This document shows positions 15,212 through 23,857 of a DNA stretch of 64,000 nt, in pieces. Both the position numbers and the translations under genes were made by a program. How positions within the stretch are numbered: position 1 is the stretch's first letter; the number at the start of each line of letters is the position of its first letter. The DNA is from UBA7672 sp040398465 (GTDB lineage Bacteria; Pseudomonadota; Alphaproteobacteria; Caulobacterales; Hyphomonadaceae): contig JBBAUA010000011.1 of assembly GCA_040398465.1 (NCBI GenBank), positions 15,388 to 79,387 on the forward strand. Direction: 5' to 3'. A model generated the notes under the pieces. It ran no database searches and was not told where the DNA came from. It was given only the letters and a program-made list of their open reading frames with translations.

Positions 15212-16399
15212 TCAGAACGGCGCTACCCGCAGGGCAGCCTTCAGGGCAGTCCGCATGCGGCCAATCGCCGGATCCTCCCCCAGCGCCCGCCGCACCCCGC
15301 GCAGCTGCCCGCCCGTGCTGGTCTCGACCGCCAGTATGACGTCCAGCCGCCGCCGCGTCCGCCCTGCCAGCCGCGACGCGGCGCCGAATCGCCCCTGCTC
15401 CATCGCGTGCAGAAGCCCCGCCGCCAGCGCCCGCGGCCCGCCAGCCAGCCCTGCCGCCGTCACCACGCCGTCGTCGACGGGCGCATAGAACGACGCATAG
15501 TGCTTCTTGTAATGGTCCTCGCCCGTGCCGAGAACAACCGTCCGAACGCCAGAAGCCGCCGCGCGCTCCAGCAAACGCTCCTGCAGGACCAGCCCCGGCG
15601 AGCACGAGGCGAACGCAGGATCATACCCGGCGATCCAGCCATGCACCGTCGCGCCGCTGCGCAGCCCGAACTCAGCCGCCGCGATCTTTCCGCCATAGCG
15701 GAGGATCGCCATCACGCCGCCGAAGCCCTCGCCCGACGCCGATGCGCATTCCTCCAGAAGCCCGCGCGTCCAGCGTGCACTGAGCACGTCGTGCCGACGC
15801 GTGCGCGCGAACTGCTCGCGCTTCCAGGCAATCAGCGTGGCAAGGTCTTCCGGCATCGCTTCACCGAACGTCACCGCTTCCGCGCCAAAATCCTTTTCTC
15901 CCTGCCGTGCAAGGCGGCGCATCTTCTTGAAGTGTTTCGGATGCAGCTCGCGCTGCGCCTCCAGCCACGCGTCGAACCCGCCACGCAGGTCGGCCACCGC
16001 TGATCCTTCGCGCGCACGCACCTTCACGCCGCTCAGGCCCGCCGCGCCAGACCACCCGCTGAATGTGTAGGCCGCAACGCCGGCCCGCCCCAGCGCCTGC
16101 GGCAGCAGCGCCCGATCGTCTACCGCGCCGATTGGCCCGTTCACATCGCACATCGGCGCGCCAAGCGGCCGAGCGAGACCCGACGCCGCAACCTGCATCG
16201 GCAGGACAAGCCGCACACATTCCGCGGCATCGCGCACGAGCAGCACACGCGCATCCGCACGCACGCGCCCGACGGCCTGCGCAAACTCCGGCGTCAGAAA
16301 TGGATTGTCCAGCCTTGCATCCGCCACGCACAGCGCTCGCCACGCGCCGACATCAGCTCCGGTCAATTCAGAAGGATGCCTGAGGGAAACCTGCATCAA
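15212..16399 (-). CDS. GNAT-like acetyltransferase of the CelD/BcsL (FemAB-like) type
   Basis: The 395-residue protein fits the Acetyltransf_6 group: an N-terminal half with FLTPEFAQAVGRVR and LVLPMQV, then FDAWLEAQRELHPKHFKKMRRLARQGEKDFGAEAV, and a GNAT-type C-terminal half with GGKIAAAEFGLRSGATVHGWIAGYDPAFASCSPG. Family members transfer acyl or aminoacyl groups and are frequent near polysaccharide genes, where they are thought to modify cell-surface polymers or lipids. That makes a link to the glycosyltransferases at the left end possible but unproven. The C-terminal 60 residues are Arg-rich. Confidence 0.75.
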   Translation of the reverse strand: MMQVSLRHPSELTGADVGAWRALCVADARLDNPFLTPEFAQAVGRVRADARVLLVRDAAECVRLVLPMQVAASGLARPLGAPMCDVNGPIGAVDDRALLPQALGRAGVAAYTFSGWSGAAGLSGVKVRAREGSAVADLRGGFDAWLEAQRELHPKHFKKMRRLARQGEKDFGAEAVTFGEAMPEDLATLIAWKREQFARTRRHDVLSARWTRGLLEECASASGEGFGGVMAILRYGGKIAAAEFGLRSGATVHGWIAGYDPAFASCSPGLVLQERLLERAAASGVRTVVLGTGEDHYKKHYASFYAPVDDGVVTAAGLAGGPRALAAGLLHAMEQGRFGAASRLAGRTRRRLDVILAVETSTGGQLRGVRRALGEDPAIGRMRTALKAALRVAPF

Positions 16400-16505
16400 C
16401 CCAACCCGCGCTCGCGATCCCCTCGCAGCGGGGCTTTCTAACGCGTTGACGCTTAATTCCGGCGCTAGCGGATCGGTCGAATTTTATCGATTGGCGGATC
16501 GGCGC

Positions 16506-17435
16506 CTACAGCCCCTTCCAGAGCCGCCCTTCAGGGCATTCCGCGCCCGGCGCCTGCTTGCAGCCGTGGAGGGTGAACAGCACGGTCTCGGCGCGGCCGA
16601 TCAGATAGTCCATCGGCACATAGCCGACCGCGTCATTGCTCCGGTCTTCCGAGAGGCTCGCGCCCCTCAGCGGCCAGGCTTCCGGGAACTGCGTCGCAAG
16701 CCTGCGATGGCCCGATGGCGCGCGGCTGTCTTCGGAGTTGTCGCGATTGTCGCCCATCATGAACACATGCCCGGCAGGCACCGTGAAGCGGGGCGTTTCA
16801 TCCAGCGCCATCGAGTCCGAGAATTCGTGGATCAGATAGGTCTTCGTGTTCTCGCCCTCGCCGGTCGGAATTGTCTCGCGATACTCCGTGGCCGTCGCGA
16901 TGCTCATATTGTCGTCGGGCACATAGGTGGTCGTCCGCACGCGTTCGCGGGACACCTCCGCGTCGTTCAGGAACAGCCGCCCGCCCTTCACCTCAACAGA
17001 GTCCCCCGGCAGGCCGATCAGGCGCTTGATCATCACCTTGTTGGTGTCGAACGGATGCTGGAACACGATCACGTCGCCGCGCTTCGGCGTCGAGCCGAAC
17101 CAGCGCTCTTCCGGATTCTTCCCGTCATCGCCGATCACCATCAGGCCAAGCCCGAACGGGATCGAGTTGCGGTTGTAGCCATAGGCGAACTTCGCCACCG
17201 CCACCCGGTCGCCGACCTGCAGCGCCGGCACCATCGATTCCGACGGGATCGAGCGCAGCTCGTAGACGAAGGTGGAGAACACCAGCCAGAACGGCACGAA
17301 GATGGCGATCGTCATCGCCGTCTCGCGGAACTCATGGAACAGCTTCTTCTTGAAGCCCGGCTTGGCCTCGGCCCCAGCCTCAGCTGTGGCGGCCGGCTGG
17401 CCGTCTGCCGGCCGCTCAGTCGAGGTGTCGGTCAT
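16506..17435 (-). CDS. lepB: signal peptidase I
   Basis: The 309-residue inner-membrane protease removes signal peptides from exported proteins. It has one N-terminal membrane anchor at about 40-58, box B SIPSESMVPALQVGDRV with the nucleophile Ser67, box D KVMIKRLIGLPGDSVEV with the general-base Lys137, and box E GDNRDNSEDSR. An N-terminal Ala/Glu-rich cytoplasmic extension of about 30 residues precedes the anchor. In many alphaproteobacteria lepB is followed by rnc and era; neither is here. An 11-bp hairpin lies 14 bases upstream of the start codon. Confidence 0.95.
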   Translation of the reverse strand: MTDTSTERPADGQPAATAEAGAEAKPGFKKKLFHEFRETAMTIAIFVPFWLVFSTFVYELRSIPSESMVPALQVGDRVAVAKFAYGYNRNSIPFGLGLMVIGDDGKNPEERWFGSTPKRGDVIVFQHPFDTNKVMIKRLIGLPGDSVEVKGGRLFLNDAEVSRERVRTTTYVPDDNMSIATATEYRETIPTGEGENTKTYLIHEFSDSMALDETPRFTVPAGHVFMMGDNRDNSEDSRAPSGHRRLATQFPEAWPLRGASLSEDRSNDAVGYVPMDYLIGRAETVLFTLHGCKQAPGAECPEGRLWKGL

Positions 17436-17448
17436 CTACAGGTCCCTG

Positions 17449-17474
17449 GGGCCTTTTCGGGCGCGAAAAGGCCC
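17449..17474 (-). promoter_or_regulatory. hairpin in the lepB leader
   Basis: A perfect 11-bp inverted repeat (GGGCCTTTTCG / CGAAAAGGCCC) with a 4-base loop ends 13 bases before the lepB ATG. There is no T run on either strand after it, so it is unlikely to be a terminator and could affect access to the ribosome-binding site. Confidence 0.45.
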
Positions 17475-17529
17475 ACGCAGCCGCTTCCGCAATTACGAGG
17501 GGGTATACGTTATGTCTCCGCCCCAGTCG

Positions 17530-18582
17530 TCAAGACGCCCGCCTGTAGAGGGTTGTCCCGCCATCCTGTATGGACGTCACCTGCCCGCGACGCTTCAGGC
17601 AGTTCAGGTGCGCCATGGTCTCGCCGGTGGCCATACCCAGCACGTCCGGACCGATTGCCCGGGCAAAGACCGCCCCGAAAAGGTCCACCGCCCGTTTCGG
17701 CGTATCCAGCCGCGACAACAGCCGGGACAACGCCGTCTCATGTCCCTCAATGAGCGAATCCAGCCGCTTGTGCGCCCCGTAGAACGGTTCGTTATGGGCG
17801 GGTAGCACCAGCACCCCCTCCGGAATGGTGTCTTTCAGCTTCCGGCACGAATTGATCCAGTCCGAAAGCGGGTCGGCCTCGGGCTCGGTCGGGAACACAC
17901 TCACATTTGACGAGATGCGGGGCAGGATCTGGTCGCCAGCGATGAACACGTTCAGCTCAGGACACCACAGGCAGGCATGCTCCGGCGAATGCCCACATCC
18001 CGTGACAATCCGCCACGTCCGGCCGCCGATCGAAATCGCGTCCCCGTCGCTCAGCCGGTTGAAGGCGTCGGGCAGTTGCGAGACCGCCTTACCGAACCCG
18101 CCGAACTTGTCGACATAGACGTCGATCTGCTCCTGCGTCCAGCCGGCGGCGCGATAGAATTTCACGCCCGCGTCCGGCGCCTCACGCCCCGTGTCCGCCA
18201 CCAGCATCCGGCACGTCACGTATTCCAGCCGCGAGATCCAGAGATCGCACTGCCACTTCTTCGTCATCCACCCGGCCAGTCCGATATGGTCGGGATGCAT
18301 GTGCGTGACGATCACGCGCTTTACCGGCCTGCCCTGCAGCTCCTTGTCGAAGATCGTCCGCCAGTGGGCCTTGGTCTCGGAGTTCGGGATTCCGGTGTCC
18401 ACCACCGTCCACCCGTCGCCATCCTCCAGCAGCCAGAGATTGATCCACTTCAGCGAAAACGGCAGCGGCATCCGCACCCAGCGCACGCCGGGCGCCACCT
18501 CCATCGTGGTTCCGGGCTCGGGCGGCTCCGCGAATGGATAGTCATAGCGAACCCGCTCGGTCTTGCCTTCGAAGCCATCCAT
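17530..18582 (-). CDS. MBL-fold metallo-hydrolase
   Basis: A 350-residue metallo-beta-lactamase-fold enzyme. The zinc motif VIVTHMHPDHIGLAGW (HxHxDH) is complete, with further ligands in GCGHSPEHACLW and IAGDQILPRISSNVS, and a late HNEP motif. The C-terminal third is a helical domain with LGMATGETMAHLNCLKRRGQV, typical of lactonase or glyoxalase-II-like members that also carry a winged-helix tail. Substrate unknown; thioester or lactone hydrolysis is likely. ATG at 18582 is used; the ORF extends upstream through non-conserved sequence that would overlap the hybrid kinase. Confidence 0.85.
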   Translation of the reverse strand: MDGFEGKTERVRYDYPFAEPPEPGTTMEVAPGVRWVRMPLPFSLKWINLWLLEDGDGWTVVDTGIPNSETKAHWRTIFDKELQGRPVKRVIVTHMHPDHIGLAGWMTKKWQCDLWISRLEYVTCRMLVADTGREAPDAGVKFYRAAGWTQEQIDVYVDKFGGFGKAVSQLPDAFNRLSDGDAISIGGRTWRIVTGCGHSPEHACLWCPELNVFIAGDQILPRISSNVSVFPTEPEADPLSDWINSCRKLKDTIPEGVLVLPAHNEPFYGAHKRLDSLIEGHETALSRLLSRLDTPKRAVDLFGAVFARAIGPDVLGMATGETMAHLNCLKRRGQVTSIQDGGTTLYRRAS

Positions 18583-18685
18583 GCGCGGGCCTTTCTGGTG
18601 TGCGACGCCGCGAGTGTAGCCCCGAACCCACCGGCCACAACCCGGCCCGGCGCCCGCCCGCACGCAAATCGACGCTGGACCGCGA

Positions 18686-21280
18686 TCAGGCGGACGCGCG
18701 ATCAATCATGCCGAGAATGCTGGCGAGATCATCATCATCCAGGCTTGAGGCTGGCTGTTCGGCGCCCGCCGCGTCGAGACCTGGAGACGGGCTCGTCGTC
18801 CGCTCGACACCCTTTGCAGGCCTGCCACCCAGCACCTCCAACATCTCAGTCAGGAGCGCGATCCGGTTGACGGGTTTGGACGCGTAGCCGGACATGCCCA
18901 ACTTCAGATACTTCTCTCGGTCGCCATTCATCGCATCCGCAGTGAGAGCGACAACAGGAAGCTGCGACCAGGGCGTCGTCGACTCGCGAATCCGTTTGAT
19001 CGTCGTGGGTCCATCCATCACAGGCATGTGGGCATCAAGAAGCATGACGTCGAACGTATTCGCTTCAAGCTGCTCCAGGGCTTCGAGCCCATTCTCGGCT
19101 TCCACAATCGACGCATGATGGGGCGCGAGAAGCAATCTGACGACCTTGCGGTTGAGCGGATTGTCGTCGACGACCAGAACCCTGAGATCGTCGAGGCTGG
19201 AGAAGTCTACGACCGATGCACCGCCCTTCAACGGCATCGACACGGCCGGATCCGCAGCAGCCTGCGCGACGAAGGTGTATGTGAATGTGGAGCCGCAACC
19301 GGAGATGCTGGCGACTGTGATGTCGCCTCCCATACGGCGTGCCAGTTTGCGGGAGATCGCGAGGCCAAGACCCGTTCCGCCAAAACGGCGGGTCGTCGAT
19401 TCATCAGCCTGCGTGAAGACCTGGAAGAGCTTTCCGACAACGTCTTCATTGATGCCGATGCCGGTGTCGGCCACGCAAACTTGCATCATCCAGGCGCCGC
19501 CAGCCACCGGCTGGCAGCTTCCGGAAACGGAAACTGTCCCGGATTCCGTGAACTTGATCGCGTTCGAGACAAGGTTCGAGGCGCACTGCTGCATACGCAT
19601 TGCGTCAAACGAAAGTCGCTCCGGAACCGACGCGTCGATGGCGACCTTCAATTCTATACCCTTGGCGGCGGCAGCGGCGGTGTACAGGCGCTCGACGCGG
19701 CGGATGATGTGCCGGAAATCAGTGTCCTCCGGCGAAAGGTCCACCTTGCCTGCCTCGATCTTCGAAAGATCGAGCACATCATTTAGCATTGCGACGAGGT
19801 TGTTCCCGGAGTCACGGATCGTTTCAACGAGGGGACGCGCCTCGGGGCTCAGGTTCTGCGACTCCAGGACTTGAGCCATGCCCAGCACGCCATTCAGCGG
19901 CGTACGGATTTCATGGCTCATGTTCGCGAGAAAAGCTGACTTGGCGCGGCTCGCCGCTTCAGCAGCATCCAGCGCGTCGGCAAGCGCCGCCTCGTTCGCG
20001 GTCCTGCGCAGGAGATACAGGCGCATCATCAGAAGACCTAGCACTGCCAGCAGTGTAAAGACGGCGGCGATCGCCATGGCCAGATTTTCAAAGGTCTTGA
20101 TCGACGTGACGCTGTCGCTCGAAAAAAAGTCCGAGTTCGGCCGCCCCGCCCACAAGACCCAGTCGCCCTGCGCGTCCAGAGCAGCCATCGGTGCAAGATC
20201 ACCCTGCGTATCGACCTCGCCCAGCTTGATGGCCGCCGAGTACAAGAGGTCTCGAGAGGGGCGACCCCCGATCAAGTCATTGCGGAACACCCGCTCGACG
20301 CCTCGATTGGGTGACAGCGCGTTGAAGCCATGAGCGGTGTTCAACAACCCCGCATTGCTCTCCGGCAGATAGCCGACCAGTGCGCCAGTACGCACAATCG
20401 CCGATACTGCGCCGTGCAGTGCGCCGTCTACGCCATAGAATGGCACAGACAGAATGATCCCGGACCTGTCTTCATCCCTGCGCGTATGGATGAAAACCGT
20501 GTTGTCGCAGGTAATCATTTCCGCGGTGGAGATCATCGGCCGGTCAAGGCCGACAAATGCTGCGTCGGTCGGATAGTTTTGGCGCAGCCAGGTCATCTGG
20601 TTGCGCAACGCGCGGTACTCGAAGATTTCGACCTCTGGATCGTCCTCCTCGCGCTTCGCTTCGGCAAGCTCACCCCGCTCCCGGGCGCGTGCGGCTGCGT
20701 TCACGATCAGCTCGTCGAACGCCAGGATCGGTTCATGCGAAGCCTCCGGGCGATCTGGATCTATGTCAGCCGGGACAATGTAGACTTCGGAGACATCCAC
20801 ATTGCTCTTGAGATTGTTGTAGAGCTGCTGGATCGCCGCCTCTGAATCCGCGTCAATTGCTGAACCTTTACCGGCAATCCTCCGAACGCCGGGAAGGAGG
20901 GTGATCGTGCGCAAGCCCTGCTGGATCAGGTGCAGTTTCTCGGCGACCTCGCGCGCCGCGCGCTCCGCTTCCAGCTGCGATTCAATGCGATAGTGAGCGA
21001 GCGCTTCGGCCATGTCGCTGTTGGACTTGTTTGAAATCAGCGCGAAGAGGGCGGCGCTGGTAAGACCAACGATCGCAACGCAGAGCAGCAGGCCAGGCGA
21101 AACCAGTTTGCCCGCACTCCCCGCGGCGGAGGCGAGCCGCGCCATCGCGTTGCCGAGGTCAGACTTTCCGGTTCGAGCTGAAGGCGCCTGCGACGCGTCG
21201 CTCCTGTCCGCAGCCACCCCCGGTCTCACACCAGGCGCCCGGTGGTGATCGGGCGAACTCGGCCCGGCCGTGCCATCCAT
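18686..21280 (-). CDS. hybrid sensor histidine kinase with receiver domain
   Basis: 864 residues. Order: cytoplasmic N-terminal Ala/Pro/Arg-rich tail (1-58), membrane helix 61-82, a large periplasmic region (83-398) of about 315 residues, membrane helix 399-424, HisKA with His456 in FLANMSHEIRTPLNG, HATPase with N box NLVSNAIKFT, DTGIGI and GGTGLGLAISRKL, then a receiver domain with DD705-706, phospho-acceptor Asp749 in LLDAHMPVMDG and Lys802 in YASKP. It ends with a short acidic tail and has no HPt, so the phosphate must pass to a separate protein. The periplasmic region resembles a double-Cache-type sensor, which often binds small metabolites; the ligand is unknown. Confidence 0.9.
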   Translation of the reverse strand: MDGTAGPSSPDHHRAPGVRPGVAADRSDASQAPSARTGKSDLGNAMARLASAAGSAGKLVSPGLLLCVAIVGLTSAALFALISNKSNSDMAEALAHYRIESQLEAERAAREVAEKLHLIQQGLRTITLLPGVRRIAGKGSAIDADSEAAIQQLYNNLKSNVDVSEVYIVPADIDPDRPEASHEPILAFDELIVNAAARARERGELAEAKREEDDPEVEIFEYRALRNQMTWLRQNYPTDAAFVGLDRPMISTAEMITCDNTVFIHTRRDEDRSGIILSVPFYGVDGALHGAVSAIVRTGALVGYLPESNAGLLNTAHGFNALSPNRGVERVFRNDLIGGRPSRDLLYSAAIKLGEVDTQGDLAPMAALDAQGDWVLWAGRPNSDFFSSDSVTSIKTFENLAMAIAAVFTLLAVLGLLMMRLYLLRRTANEAALADALDAAEAASRAKSAFLANMSHEIRTPLNGVLGMAQVLESQNLSPEARPLVETIRDSGNNLVAMLNDVLDLSKIEAGKVDLSPEDTDFRHIIRRVERLYTAAAAAKGIELKVAIDASVPERLSFDAMRMQQCASNLVSNAIKFTESGTVSVSGSCQPVAGGAWMMQVCVADTGIGINEDVVGKLFQVFTQADESTTRRFGGTGLGLAISRKLARRMGGDITVASISGCGSTFTYTFVAQAAADPAVSMPLKGGASVVDFSSLDDLRVLVVDDNPLNRKVVRLLLAPHHASIVEAENGLEALEQLEANTFDVMLLDAHMPVMDGPTTIKRIRESTTPWSQLPVVALTADAMNGDREKYLKLGMSGYASKPVNRIALLTEMLEVLGGRPAKGVERTTSPSPGLDAAGAEQPASSLDDDDLASILGMIDRASA

Positions 21281-21507
21281 GTCGCAATACCCGAGGAGCT
21301 AACCAGGAACAGGGGTGCACACTGAACTCAAAAAGAGAAAATCGCATTAACTGCTGGGCCACTGATTCATTGTGCATTTCGCCGGCGAAAGCCGCAAATA
21401 CGCTACCCGCATTAGGTTCTGGCATGTGCCGCGATTGGAGCAGGCGCGACTTTTGATTCAGCTGGGCGACTGACACTGTCGGGCGTCCGGAAAAAACCGA
21501 GATGTCG

Positions 21508-22039
21508 CTACTGCGCGTCCTCTTCCAGCATAAACATGTAGGTCGCCTCCTCCATCAGCGCTGCGATCTCCACGATCGTAAAAGCCGTTTCGATGGCCCA
21601 GGTCTCATCCGGGATTCCTGCGGTCGTCATCTTCGCCTTCAGCTTGGCGTGGAACGCAGCGTCGTCACGCCAGTCGGGATTCCCAATCGCCTCGAACTCG
21701 TCGTCCGTGAAACCTTCGTAGGCGTCCAGCACGGCGCTGATCGCAGCTTCGCTCACATCGGCGAACAGCAACTCCTCGCTCAGATAATCGATCGCCGAGC
21801 CCAGCTGGCCGAGTTCGGCGGCGACCTCCGCCTGGTCCGCGCTATAGCTGTACCTTGCATCGCAACGCGCCGTAGCGGCCTCGACGGCCTGCTTCGACTT
21901 TGCGAGTTCCTCCGCGCCAAGGTCGCCGTAAAGCAAGGCCTCCGCCACAAGCTCGTAGCTATCGACAAGCTCGTTGTAGACGCAGTCCATGCCGTCATCG
22001 TCGGCGTCCTGCGCATGCGCCACGGCGGCCAGCGCCAGG
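21508..22039 (-). CDS. secreted hypothetical protein, N terminus lost in scaffold gap
   Basis: The visible 177 residues begin with LALAAVAHAQ, the end of a signal peptide with an AHA-Q cleavage site, and continue with an acidic helical protein (DGMDCVYNELVDSYELVAEALL, ARCDARYSYS, FTDDEFEAIGNPDWRDD). Two Cys near the N terminus could form a disulfide. No family was recognised. Only the start codon and first part of the signal peptide should be missing in the Ns at 22040-22139. It is oriented opposite to the YceI cluster. Confidence 0.65.
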
Positions 22040-22139
22040 NNNNNNNNNNNNNNNNNNNNNNNNNNNNNNNNNNNNNNNNNNNNNNNNNNNNNNNNNNNNN
22101 NNNNNNNNNNNNNNNNNNNNNNNNNNNNNNNNNNNNNNN
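22040..22139. other. 100-N scaffold gap
   Basis: Exactly 100 Ns. Unlike the first gap, the flanking sequences do not repeat, so the real length is unknown. It removes the start of the secreted-protein gene and probably its promoter. Confidence 0.95.
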
Positions 22140-22352
22140 ACCCGCCCGTCACAACCCGGCGCAAACGCTAGCTCCGCCCCTTCCCCAAGGCCAGCGTCCG
22201 CCGCCGCCCCACTGTCAAAAAGATCAACTTAGCGTCAGGCGACATCCGGCCGCCCCTCTTTGCCGCGTATGCCTCTGGACGATCCACCTCGGGAGTGCCC
22301 ACTTCTCGCCAAACGCCGCAGCCAAGTCGCGGCCTCCCAACGGAGTTACCTC

Positions 22353-22964
22353 ATGCGTTCGATGTTCGCCGCCCTTGCCGCCGCCACCCTGCTCGCCGCC
22401 CCTGCCTTCGCGCAGGACCAGGCCCCCGCCGGCCAGTATGTGGTCGACAAGACCCATGCCTCCATCGTCTGGAAGGGGCTCCACCAGGGTCTCGCGTGGT
22501 ATCCGGGCCGCTTCACCAGCTTCGACATCCAGCTGACCTTCGACCCCGCCGACGTCACCAAGTCGAAAGTCACGGCCACGATCGACCCCAAGTCGATCGA
22601 GACCGACTTCGCCAAGACGCGCCCGGCCGGCAACACAACCGACTTCAACGGCGAACTCGCCACCGGCGAGCGCTTCTTAAACGCCGGAAAGTTCCCGCAG
22701 ATCACCTTCACCTCCACCGCCGTCACCAAGACAGGAGAGAAGAACGGCAAGATGACCGGCAACCTCACCTTCCTTGGCGTCACAAAGCCGGTGACCCTCG
22801 ACGTGACCTACATCGGCAACCGTAACGACCCGCGCTCGAAGAAGCACAAGGTCGGCTTCCAGGCCGTCGGCACGATCAACAAGACCCAGTGGGGCATGGC
22901 CGCCGGCGGTCCCATCGCCGACAACGTCCAGATCGAGATCAACGCCGAACTGGTCCAGAAGTAG
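22353..22964 (+). CDS. YceI family periplasmic protein
   Basis: A 203-residue exported protein with a signal peptide ending AFAQD. The YceI lipocalin-like barrel is seen in YVVDKTHASIVWKGLHQGLAWYPGRF, FLNAGKFPQITFTSTAVT, GNLTFLGVTKPVTLDVTY and the C-terminal VQIEINAEL. YceI proteins bind long isoprenoids such as octaprenyl-type molecules in the periplasm, and several are base- or stress-induced. It is the first of three consecutive YceI-domain genes. GGAG precedes the ATG. Confidence 0.9.
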   Translation: MRSMFAALAAATLLAAPAFAQDQAPAGQYVVDKTHASIVWKGLHQGLAWYPGRFTSFDIQLTFDPADVTKSKVTATIDPKSIETDFAKTRPAGNTTDFNGELATGERFLNAGKFPQITFTSTAVTKTGEKNGKMTGNLTFLGVTKPVTLDVTYIGNRNDPRSKKHKVGFQAVGTINKTQWGMAAGGPIADNVQIEINAELVQK

Positions 22965-23116
22965 AAGCGCTGCGAGCCCGTCTTCGTCCTTGGAAGCACC
23001 CGACCGGTGCGGCTCAAGAGATGATGGCGGGCTCTTTCTCCCGCGCGACCCGACAAATCCTCGCGCGCATGCATCGCGGACCTGCGTATAAGGAGAGATC
23101 AGTTCGGGAGCGCCGC

Positions 23117-23728
23117 ATGCGCCTGCTTACTCTCTTACTTCCCCTCGCCCTGACCGCCTGCGCCTTCACAGCCGAGCGATCGCCCCAGACCCTTCGCGCC
23201 CTGCCCGCCGGCGCCTACCAGCTCGAGAAGCCGCACGCCTCGCTCACCTTTCGCGTGAAGCACCTCGGCCTCTCCTGGTACACGGCCCGCTTCGCCGACT
23301 TCGACGCCACACTCGACTTCGACCCGGCCAACCCCACCGCCGCGAAGCTCAACGCCATCATCAACCCGATGAGCGTCCGCACCGACCACCCCACAGACGC
23401 CGAATGGGACAAGCGCATCGGCGAAGACCTCATGGAGGGAGCGGAATTCCCCCAGCTCGTCTTCACCTCCACGAAGATCGAGACCACCGGCCAGTTCACC
23501 GGCCGCGTCACCGGCGACCTCGCCTTCATGGGCGTCACCAAGCCCGTCACGCTCGACGTCGCCTACAATGGCGGCATGGATCGCGCCGCCCTCTACCAGG
23601 GCCGCGCCGCCGTCGGCTTCTCGGCAAAGGGAAAGCTCAACCGCTCCGACTTCGGCCTGACACGCTACGCCTCCTTCGTCGGAGACGAGGTCGAGATCGT
23701 CATCGAGGCCGAGTTCACCCGGCGCTAG
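23117..23728 (+). CDS. YceI family lipoprotein-like protein
   Basis: The second YceI gene, also 203 residues. The N terminus MRLLTLLLPLALTACAF fits a lipoprotein signal with Cys at about residue 15, so this copy is probably membrane-anchored, unlike its neighbour. The barrel motifs are YQLEKPHASLTFRVKHLGLSWYTARF, GAEFPQLVFTSTKI and GDLAFMGVTKPVTLDVAYN. It lies 152 bases after the first copy; the gap contains a GAGCCCG/CGGGCTC inverted repeat followed by TTTCT, so an attenuating or terminating structure between the two is possible. Confidence 0.88.
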   Translation: MRLLTLLLPLALTACAFTAERSPQTLRALPAGAYQLEKPHASLTFRVKHLGLSWYTARFADFDATLDFDPANPTAAKLNAIINPMSVRTDHPTDAEWDKRIGEDLMEGAEFPQLVFTSTKIETTGQFTGRVTGDLAFMGVTKPVTLDVAYNGGMDRAALYQGRAAVGFSAKGKLNRSDFGLTRYASFVGDEVEIVIEAEFTRR

Positions 23729-23857
23729 CCGCCCATCACTCTTCTCTACCGGGATCGACGGCCTCGGGTCCGGTCGCCCTCGATTGCGATGGCTTCAACC
23801 CACCCCACCTTCCGTGACATACAACCTCGAGCACCATTGCCGCGCAGAGCACCCGCC

